A DNA stretch of 64,000 bases from Burkholderiales bacterium (GTDB lineage Bacteria; Pseudomonadota; Gammaproteobacteria; Burkholderiales; SG8-41): NCBI GenBank assembly GCA_036262035.1, contig DATAJS010000011.1, positions 100,826 through 164,825 on the forward strand, written 5' to 3'. Within the stretch, counting starts at the first letter, position 1, and every line of letters starts with the position of its first letter. The position numbers were made by a program, and so were the translations under genes. A model generated the notes under the pieces. It did not search any database and had not been told where the DNA came from. It was given only the letters and a program-made list of their open reading frames with translations. Below, one piece after another: positions 58,315 to 64,000 of the stretch.

Positions 58315-59286
58315 TTACATCTGTTGTATGCCCGCCGCTTTCACCGCCGCCTGCCAGCGGGTTATTTCCGACTTGAGCATCGCCGCGAACTCCTCCGGCG
58401 TGCTTGCGACGACTTCGGAGCCGTCGTGCGCGAGGCGCTCGCGCACGTCGGGGAGCGCGAGCACCGCGACGATCTCCCGGTGCAGCTTCGCGACGATCTC
58501 CGCCGCGGTCCCTGCCGGCGCCCACACGCCGGTCCACTGGGCCGACTCGTACTTCGGCAGGCCTGCGGCTTCGGCGATGGTCGGAAGCTCGGGCGCCGAC
58601 GCGGCGCGCCTGGCGCTCGCCACGCCCAGCGCGCGCAGGCGTCCCGCGCGCACGTGCGGCATCAGCGTCGACATGCTGTTGGTCATCAGCGCGACCTGTC
58701 CCGCGATCAGATCGATCACGCCCGGCGTGCTGCCCTTGTAGGGCACGTGCACGAGACGTATGCCGGCCATGCTCGCGAAGAGCGCGGTCGCCATGTGCGA
58801 GTTGGTGCCGTTGCCGCCGGAGGCATAGAGGATCTGATCAGGCTTGGCCCTGGCGAGCGCGATCAGGTCCTTCACGCTTTTCACCGGCACCGACGGATGG
58901 ACGCACATCACGTTCGGTGCGACGACCGCGTTGGTGATCGGTGCGAAATCGTGTGCGGCGTCGTAAGGGAGCTTCTTGTAGAACGCCGGCGCGATGGTGA
59001 ACGCCGCCCCGTTCATGAGCAGGGTGTAGCCGTCGGGCTTGGACTTGGCGACCGCGTCGTTGCCGAGGATCGTGCCCGCGCCGGGACGGTTCTCGACGAC
59101 GACCTGTTTGCCGACGCGCCTGGTGAGCCCTTCGGCGATGAGGCGCGCCGCGGTATCGCTGCCGCTGCCGGCCGGTATCGCGACGATGATGCGGATCGGA
59201 CGGCTGGGATACGCGTCCTGCGCCTGGACGGCGGCGGCCGAGAGCAGCAAGGATGAGAACGTCAACAGCGTCGAGCGAACTTTCAT
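58315..59286 (-). CDS. Bug/TctC-family solute receptor
   Basis: 323 residues, signal peptide ending at AAAVQA. Features: YPSRPIRIIVAIPAGSGSDTAAR, VVVENRPGAGTILGNDAVAKSKPDGYTLLM, KLPYDAAHDFAPITNAVV, VPYKGSTPGVIDLIAGQVALM and PTIAEAAGLPKYESAQWTGVWAPAGT. GGAGGAG precedes the ATG. It lies 18 bases upstream of another Bug gene; the two are clearly different in sequence, so the pair is not a recent duplication. Confidence 0.92.
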   Translation of the reverse strand: MKVRSTLLTFSSLLLSAAAVQAQDAYPSRPIRIIVAIPAGSGSDTAARLIAEGLTRRVGKQVVVENRPGAGTILGNDAVAKSKPDGYTLLMNGAAFTIAPAFYKKLPYDAAHDFAPITNAVVAPNVMCVHPSVPVKSVKDLIALARAKPDQILYASGGNGTNSHMATALFASMAGIRLVHVPYKGSTPGVIDLIAGQVALMTNSMSTLMPHVRAGRLRALGVASARRAASAPELPTIAEAAGLPKYESAQWTGVWAPAGTAAEIVAKLHREIVAVLALPDVRERLAHDGSEVVASTPEEFAAMLKSEITRWQAAVKAAGIQQM

Positions 59287-59321
59287 TCAGACTCCTCCAC
59301 GGTCGCGAGCCCGAATGATAC

Positions 59322-60284
59322 TCAACGCACCAGCGCCGACACCGATTTGATCTGCGCTTCCGCATCCGCGCTGATGCGCTCGACGAGCGCGCCCGCCGGC
59401 TCGACGCGATCGATGAGGTCGATCGCCTCGCTGGCCCAGACCACCGCCTCGCTGTAATCGCCGGCGCGGGCGGCGGCGTCGTAGCTTTTCGCAGCGGTCG
59501 CGACGTCCGATTCCAGAGCGTCCTCGCGGCCGTGCCAGCGCTCCATGAACGCGTTGCGCAGCGCGCGACCCGGGAAGTGCGCCGGCCACGCATAGCCGCG
59601 GACGATGTCGAAGACGCGCGTGCGCGAAGTCTCGGCGCCGGCCGCTTCGGCGATGCGCTGTTTGGCCGCGTCGGTGCCGAGCGCCTCGACCGACGCATAG
59701 AAGCGCGTGCCGAGCAGCACGCCGTGCGCCCCGAGGGCGAGCGCGGCGGCGAGACCGCGCCCGTCGGCGATGCCGCCCGCGGCGACGACCGGGATCGGCC
59801 GGACCGCGTCGATCACCGCGGGCACCAGCGGCAGCGTCGAGCGCGCGCCGCTGTGACCGCCGGCTTCCTTGCCTTCGGCGACGATGAGGTCGGCGCCGAC
59901 TTCTTTGGCTACGCGCGCCTCTTCGACGTCCTGCACCTGGCAGATGAGCTTGCAGCCCGCGGCGCGTATGGCGGCGACATACGGACGCGGATCGCCGAAC
60001 GACAGCACGAACGCGGCGGGGCGGTAGGACAGCGCGAGGTCGAGCGCTTCGCGCTTGATCGTCCAGGTGATGAGCCCGACGCCCCACCGCCGCTTCGTTT
60101 CCCGAGTGACGAGGTCGAGCTCCTTGCGCAGCCACGCGGGATCGCCGTAGCCGCCGCCGACGAGCCCGAGTCCGCCGGCGTTGGAAACCGCTGCCGCGAG
60201 ACGTCCGCCTGCGACCCCGCCCATCGGGCCGAGCACGATCGGGTGTTTCAGGTCGAACATGCGCGTAAGCTCGGTCTGGATCAT
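59322..60284 (-). CDS. Nitronate monooxygenase-like FMN enzyme
   Basis: 320 residues. HPIVLGPMGGVAGGRLAAAVSNAGGLGLVGGGYG is the opening of the NMO/2-nitropropane-dioxygenase TIM barrel. GKEAGGHSG contains the catalytic-type H144, and IPVVAAGGIADGRGLAAALALGAHGVLLGTRF binds the FMN phosphate. Such enzymes oxidise propionate-3-nitronate or alkyl nitronates, or act as NADH:quinone reductases. AAAGGAGGAA precedes the ATG. Divergent from the PAS gene with an inverted repeat between them. Confidence 0.9.
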   Translation of the reverse strand: MIQTELTRMFDLKHPIVLGPMGGVAGGRLAAAVSNAGGLGLVGGGYGDPAWLRKELDLVTRETKRRWGVGLITWTIKREALDLALSYRPAAFVLSFGDPRPYVAAIRAAGCKLICQVQDVEEARVAKEVGADLIVAEGKEAGGHSGARSTLPLVPAVIDAVRPIPVVAAGGIADGRGLAAALALGAHGVLLGTRFYASVEALGTDAAKQRIAEAAGAETSRTRVFDIVRGYAWPAHFPGRALRNAFMERWHGREDALESDVATAAKSYDAAARAGDYSEAVVWASEAIDLIDRVEPAGALVERISADAEAQIKSVSALVR

Positions 60285-60310
60285 GGTGTGTGTTCCTCCT
60301 TTGGAGCGGT

Positions 60311-60325
60311 CAACATATCATGTTG
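60311..60325. promoter_or_regulatory. Inverted repeat CAACAT-ATC-ATGTTG in a divergent gap
   Basis: A perfect 6+6 inverted repeat with a 3-base centre lies between the nitronate-monooxygenase-like gene (start at 60284) and the PAS gene (start at 60355). It is AT-richer than its surroundings. The position suits a dimeric regulator such as MarR, TetR or GntR type, but no regulator gene is adjacent. Confidence 0.4.
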
Positions 60326-60354
60326 TGATAGAGACGGCCAACGAGGAGTAGAGC

Positions 60355-60804
60355 ATGCGATCATCCGATCAAAACGACGCGCTGAATGCGGCGCTGGTGG
60401 CGCAATCCCCGGACGCGATCATCCTGAGCGACCGCGAGGGCAACATCGAAGTCTGGAACGCGGCCGCCGAGCGCATCTTCGGCCACCGCGCCGACGAGGT
60501 GCTGGGCCGCAGCCTCGATGTCATCATTCCCGAGCGGCTGCGGGCGGCGCACTGGGCGGGGTTCGACGCGGCTCTGGCGAGCGGCCGCGAGAAATACGCC
60601 GGACGCGTGCTCACCACGCGCTCGATGCACAAGGACGGATCGAAGCTCTACGTCGATCTCGCGTTCGCGCTGATCAGGGATGCGGCCGGCGCGGTCACCG
60701 GCGTCGTCGCCACCGCGCGCGATTGCACCGCGCGTTACGAAGAGGAGCGGGCGCTGCGCGCACGCGTGGCGCAGCTCGAAGCCGGAAAGGGAGGGAGCCC
60801 ATGA
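60355..60804 (+). CDS. Stand-alone PAS domain protein
   Basis: 149 residues. ALVAQSPDAIILSDREGNIEVWNAAAERIFGHRADEVLGRSLDVIIPERLR is a standard PAS fold, then a PAC-like part (MHKDGSKLYVDLAFALIRDAAGAVTGVVATARD) and a short coiled-coil tail. It has no output domain, so it may work as a sensor partner or be a remnant. The stop overlaps the next ATG (ATGA), coupling it to the lipoprotein hydrolase. Confidence 0.88.
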   Translation: MRSSDQNDALNAALVAQSPDAIILSDREGNIEVWNAAAERIFGHRADEVLGRSLDVIIPERLRAAHWAGFDAALASGREKYAGRVLTTRSMHKDGSKLYVDLAFALIRDAAGAVTGVVATARDCTARYEEERALRARVAQLEAGKGGSP

Positions 60805-61907
60805 TCACCGTTGCACGTGCCGCGGCCGCGCTGGCCGCACTCGCATTGACCGGCTGCGCGGCGAACCAGGAGGTGCGCACCGGGTACTTCTTCGTCGGCG
60901 GCCGGTACGTCGACGGCAAGACCGGGCCGCTCATGGAGCGCCAGTCGTACGTCGAGTATTTCATGCCGGCGCAGCGCACCAGGCCGTACCCGATCGTCAT
61001 GATCCACGGCGCGGCGCAGACGGGGTCGAACTTCACCGGCACGCCCGACGGGCGCAAGGGCTGGGCGCAGTGGTTCGTCGAGCAGGGCTATGCGGTGTAC
61101 GTGATCGACCAGCCGGGGCGCGGCCGCTCGGCTTATAACGACTCGATGGGCGCGCTCACGCGCTTCCCGGCGTCGCAGATCGAGCAGCGCTTCACCGCGC
61201 ACGAGAAGTTCAACCTGTGGCCGCAGGCGAAGCTGCACACCCAGTGGCCCGGCGAAGGTCCGAAGAAAGGCCAGCAGGGCGATCCGATCTTCGACCAGTT
61301 CTATGCGTCCCAGGTGCAGTACATCGCGAGCAACGTCACCACGCAGGCGCTGAACCGCGACGCCGGCGCGGCGCTGCTCGACAGGATCGGCCCGGCCATC
61401 GTGTTCACGCACTCGCAGTCGGGCGCCATCGGCTGGCCGATCGCCGACGCGCGGCCGCAGCTCGTCAAGGCGATCGTCGCGGCGGAGCCGAGCGGGCCGC
61501 CTTTCGCGAACGCGGTGTTCGGCGAGCAGCCGGCGCGCCTATGGGGCGTGACCGACATCCCGATGACTTACGACCCGCCGATCACCGACGCGAAGCAGCT
61601 CGTCGTCGTGCGCGAGGCGCAGGCGGACGGTCCCAACCTCGAGCGCTGCCGTTTGCAGGGCCAGCCGGTGCGCCGGCTGCCGCGGCTCGCGGGCATTCCC
61701 ATCCTCATCCTCGCCGCGGAGTCGTCGTATCACGCGGTCTACGACCACTGCACCGCGAAATACCTCGATCAGGCCGGCGTGAAGAACACCTTCGTGCGCC
61801 TAGAGGACGTCGGCCTGCGCGGCAACGGTCACATGCTGATGATCGAGAAGAACAACCTCGAGATCGCGGCGTATATCGAGCAGTGGCTGGCGAAGAGCGT
61901 GAAGTGA
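60801..61907 (+). CDS. Alpha/beta-hydrolase lipoprotein
   Basis: 368 residues with a lipoprotein signal peptide: ARAAAALAALALTGCAANQ, the lipobox LTGC giving a lipidated Cys. The hydrolase core has PIVMIHGAAQTGSNF (oxyanion turn), VIDQPGRGRSAY, THSQSGAIGWP (nucleophile elbow, Ser in HSQSG) and late GLRGNGHMLM with the catalytic His. An esterase- or lipase-like activity at the cell envelope is likely. GGAGGGAG precedes the ATG. Confidence 0.88.
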   Translation: MITVARAAAALAALALTGCAANQEVRTGYFFVGGRYVDGKTGPLMERQSYVEYFMPAQRTRPYPIVMIHGAAQTGSNFTGTPDGRKGWAQWFVEQGYAVYVIDQPGRGRSAYNDSMGALTRFPASQIEQRFTAHEKFNLWPQAKLHTQWPGEGPKKGQQGDPIFDQFYASQVQYIASNVTTQALNRDAGAALLDRIGPAIVFTHSQSGAIGWPIADARPQLVKAIVAAEPSGPPFANAVFGEQPARLWGVTDIPMTYDPPITDAKQLVVVREAQADGPNLERCRLQGQPVRRLPRLAGIPILILAAESSYHAVYDHCTAKYLDQAGVKNTFVRLEDVGLRGNGHMLMIEKNNLEIAAYIEQWLAKSVK

Positions 61908-62123
61908 GGTCGTGCGCCACGGGATCGCCCCGGCGTTCCTATCGGAGCCGCCTCGCGATGACGTCATTGCGAGGAGCGGCAGCGACGAAGAATCCCGTGA
62001 CGCTCGGACGCTAACGCGTCTGCCCGTCGTGCTTCTGGTTGTAGATCGCGCGGTCAAGCTGCACGGCTGAAGCCGCTTGCTGTCCACGCTCGCGACCCGG
62101 TCGCGGTCCGGCGCGGTGACGCT
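61908..62123. other. 216-base gap with a degenerate intergenic repeat
   Basis: Contains GTCATTGCGAGGAGCGGCAG and GCGACGAAGAATCCCGTGAC-like words of a type often seen between genes. I see no gene, no strong hairpin and no clear promoter. Confidence 0.5.
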
Positions 62124-62732
62124 TCAGAACTTGCGGATGTACTGCACGCTCAGCGCGCGCAGGCGCTTGTCACCCCACGTGTGGCCGTATCGCAGCTCGA
62201 TCTCGTGGTCGCGCCCGATCTCGAGGCTCGGCCCGGTGCTGAGCCGGTGCACGCGCTCGCCCGCGGTGCCGTCGATGGCGTCGATCTCGCGCCAGCCGAC
62301 GGTCCATTCCCAGCCTCGGCCCAACTCGTATTTGAGCCCGGGCTCCGCGTACGCGTAGCTGAACGTCCGATCGCTGCCGAAGCTGCGGCCGACGCCCCCG
62401 CGCACGTAATACGTCAGCGACCCGGTGATCTTTCCGCTGTGACGCATGCGCAGGAAGAGCTTGGTCTCGTGCTCGCGCTCTCCGCTCGCGTCGGCGCGCT
62501 CGTCGAGGCCGCGCTCGATCAGCAACTCGACGCGGTCGATGAGACTGCCGTTGGCGAACTGCCAGCCCGGCTGCAGCGTGACGCCGTGGCTCGACACGCC
62601 CCGGTTTCGGTCCCTCTCGCGCTCGACCTCGATGCCGACGCGCGGTCCCTCCGAACGAGCGACTCCGGGGACGAGCGATAGCAGGACGAACGCTGTCGTG
62701 GACAGGCGCGGCACGGGCCGATGATGCCACAC
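62124..62732 (-). CDS. Exported outer-membrane-like beta-barrel protein
   Basis: 202 residues from GTG 62730-62732 with a signal peptide (RLSTTAFVLLSLVPGVARS). Alternating polar/apolar strands such as GVTLQPGWQFANG, KITGSLTYYVRGGVGRS, FSYAYAEPGLKYELGRGWEWTVGWREID and LRALSVQYIRKF end in a C-terminal Phe, the usual outer-membrane-barrel signal. No named family is recognised. It is divergent from the lactonase-like gene. Confidence 0.7.
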   Translation of the reverse strand: MWHHRPVPRLSTTAFVLLSLVPGVARSEGPRVGIEVERERDRNRGVSSHGVTLQPGWQFANGSLIDRVELLIERGLDERADASGEREHETKLFLRMRHSGKITGSLTYYVRGGVGRSFGSDRTFSYAYAEPGLKYELGRGWEWTVGWREIDAIDGTAGERVHRLSTGPSLEIGRDHEIELRYGHTWGDKRLRALSVQYIRKF

Positions 62733-62782
62733 GTCGCTGTGTCATACTCGGGCGGTCCCCCGCGTAAGAACGGAGAGAAGTC

Positions 62783-63925
62783 TTGGAGAGAGAACAGCGC
62801 GCGGCGCTCTACGTAAGCGTCGGCCGCGAGCTCACGCACTACGACATCGATGTCGCGCGCGCGGAGCTCGTGAAGCGCGCGACGATCGAGCTCCCGCAGA
62901 ACCTGCAGTATGCGTGGCCGCATCCGTCCCACGAATACCTCTACGCCGCGTGCAGCAACGGCTCGCCCGAGAGCGGCGGTGACGCACACTGCGCCGTCGC
63001 GCTGGACATCGACCCGAAGTCGCGCGCCTTGCGCGCGCACGGCCCCGAGGTGCCGCTGCCGTCGCGGCCGATACACGTCACGCTCGACGGCGCGGGCGCG
63101 CACATGCTCACGGTCTACAACAAGCCGAGCAGCATCACGGTCCATCGCATCGGTCGCGAAGGATCGATCGGCGCGCTCGTTCGCCAGTCGGGCGATCTCG
63201 ATACCGGCATCTACGCGCACCAGGTCAAGGTCGCGCCGTCCAACCGCGCGGTGGTCGTGGTGGCGCGCGGCAACGACGCCCAAGGCGATCGGGCGGAGGA
63301 TCCCGGCGCGCTGAAAGTGTTCCGTTACGCCGACGGACAGCTTGCGCCGTCACGCCCGGTTGCCCCGAACGGCGGCTACGGCTTCGGGCCGCGGCACATC
63401 GATTTCCATCCTTCGCGGCCGTGGGTGTACGCCTCGCTCGAGCGGCAGAACACGCTGCAGATGTATCGCTTCGACAACGACGCGATGGAAGAGGCGCCGG
63501 CGTATACCAAGGAGACGCTGGCCGATGCGCAAGGTAAGCGCCGGCGTCAGCGGCCCGGCACGATCCACGTGCATCCGAACGGCCAGTACGTCTACGTCGC
63601 GAACCGCGCGAGCGGCGCCGACGGCGAAGGGTTTTACATCGGCGGCGAGAACAACATCGCCGTCTATCGCATCGACGCCAAGACCGGCGAGCCGACGGCG
63701 ATCCAGCATGCCGACACGCACGGCGTCGTCCCGCGCACCTTCGCGCTCGATCCGACGGCCAGGCTGCTCGTCGCGGCGAACTCGGTGGCTATCCGCACGC
63801 GCGAAGGCGCGATCAGCCCGAGCCTCGCGGTGTTCAAAGTCGCCGGGGACGGAACGCTCGAATACGTCCGCAAGTACGACGTCGACGTCGGCCAGGAGAC
63901 CATGTTCTGGATGGGTATCGTTTGA
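62783..63925 (+). CDS. Lactonase/YncE-like beta-propeller protein
   Basis: 380 residues of repeated blades: YVSVGRELTHYDIDVARAEL, HPSHEYLYAACSNG, HVTLDGAGAHMLTVYNKPSSITVHRI, GPRHIDFHPSRPWVYASLERQNTLQMY, IHVHPNGQYVYVANRA and TFALDPTARLLVAANS. This matches 6-phosphogluconolactonase (YbhE/Pgl)-type seven-bladed propellers, where a Glu/His/Arg cluster forms the active site. True substrate unknown. No signal peptide, so cytoplasmic. The next gene starts 11 bases downstream. Confidence 0.85.
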   Translation: MEREQRAALYVSVGRELTHYDIDVARAELVKRATIELPQNLQYAWPHPSHEYLYAACSNGSPESGGDAHCAVALDIDPKSRALRAHGPEVPLPSRPIHVTLDGAGAHMLTVYNKPSSITVHRIGREGSIGALVRQSGDLDTGIYAHQVKVAPSNRAVVVVARGNDAQGDRAEDPGALKVFRYADGQLAPSRPVAPNGGYGFGPRHIDFHPSRPWVYASLERQNTLQMYRFDNDAMEEAPAYTKETLADAQGKRRRQRPGTIHVHPNGQYVYVANRASGADGEGFYIGGENNIAVYRIDAKTGEPTAIQHADTHGVVPRTFALDPTARLLVAANSVAIRTREGAISPSLAVFKVAGDGTLEYVRKYDVDVGQETMFWMGIV

Positions 63926-63936
63926 GGGAGGGCATC

Positions 63937-64000
63937 ATGGGCACTCGCTTCGAGATCGCAAGGCGCGAAGTCGTACTCGGCGGTAAACCGTTCGGCGACG
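63937..64000 (+). CDS. 5' end of a further gene (cut by window edge)
   Basis: ATG 63937 with GAGGGAGGG upstream and an open frame to the window end (21 residues: MGTRFEIARREVV, then LGGKPFGD). The pattern R-x-x-x-x-G-G-K-x-F-G resembles the start of a family of large alpha/beta-hydrolase-domain proteins, but 21 residues are too few to assign it. It is probably cotranscribed with the lactonase-like gene. Confidence 0.55.
   Translation, partial: MGTRFEIARREVVLGGKPFGD

Overview
The window is a GC-rich chromosomal segment that reads like a betaproteobacterium of the Burkholderiales type, probably a soil or environmental lineage. The main reason is nine genes (eight intact, one truncated) for Bug/TctC-type periplasmic solute receptors, a family heavily expanded in that group. 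Two supporting hints are short GC-rich palindromic repeats between genes and the general gene content (MscL, HtrA, RND pump, TauD-like dioxygenases). No tRNA, rRNA, CRISPR array, transposase or phage gene was recognised.

Layout. 1-5.8 kb (minus strand): an RND efflux pair (adaptor cut by the window edge, plus permease), an anchored metallopeptidase and a fumarylacetoacetate-hydrolase-fold enzyme. 5.8-9.8 kb: GNAT acetyltransferase, MATE exporter, crotonase-fold enzyme, RlpA-like protein and a truncated Bug gene. 9.8-16.8 kb: MFS transporter, GT61 glycosyltransferase, Bug receptor, a DOMON-like/NamZ-type muramidase pair and a ThDP enzyme. 16.8-31.9 kb: GAF/HD-GYP protein, TauD-like dioxygenase, DUF2721 and YwqK-like proteins, MscL, amidohydrolase, a cNMP-binding flavoprotein, two Bug receptors, VOC and DUF5996 proteins, cytochrome c, a REC-GGDEF protein and a BNR-repeat protein. 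31.9-35.8 kb: Bug, two tandem Lin0512-family genes, another Bug and an isopropylmalate-dehydrogenase-like enzyme, all on the plus strand. 35.9-47.9 kb: Npt-like transporter, exported Rossmann protein, two tandem receiver-only regulators, a peptidoglycan-hydrolase-like protein, phosphatidylserine decarboxylase, HtrA protease, a second TauD-like dioxygenase, a frameshifted MFS gene, a fused CoA-transferase and a tyrosine phosphatase.

47.9-54.1 kb is the most unusual part. A 74-residue Ala/Gly/Ser-rich peptide gene with a strong ribosome binding site is followed on the same strand by a radical SAM/SPASM protein, a B12-binding radical SAM protein of the RiPP-maturation type, a V8-like serine protease, a small carboxypeptidase-regulatory-like protein and a beta-lactamase-fold serine hydrolase. 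I read this as a RiPP (ribosomally made, post-translationally modified peptide) biosynthetic cluster with a precursor I do not recognise and no transporter of its own.

54.2-60.3 kb (minus strand) is a compact catabolic-looking block: three Bug receptors with a 3-hydroxyisobutyrate-dehydrogenase-like enzyme, a Gfo/Idh/MocA oxidoreductase, an ABM-type monooxygenase and a nitronate-monooxygenase-like protein. 60.3-64 kb: a PAS protein, an alpha/beta-hydrolase lipoprotein, an outer-membrane-like protein, a lactonase-fold beta-propeller and the start of a further gene.

The general picture is a chromosome rich in orphan uptake receptors and small catabolic modules, with one secondary-metabolite-like insertion. 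All family names come from motif and pattern recognition by reading, with no database search.
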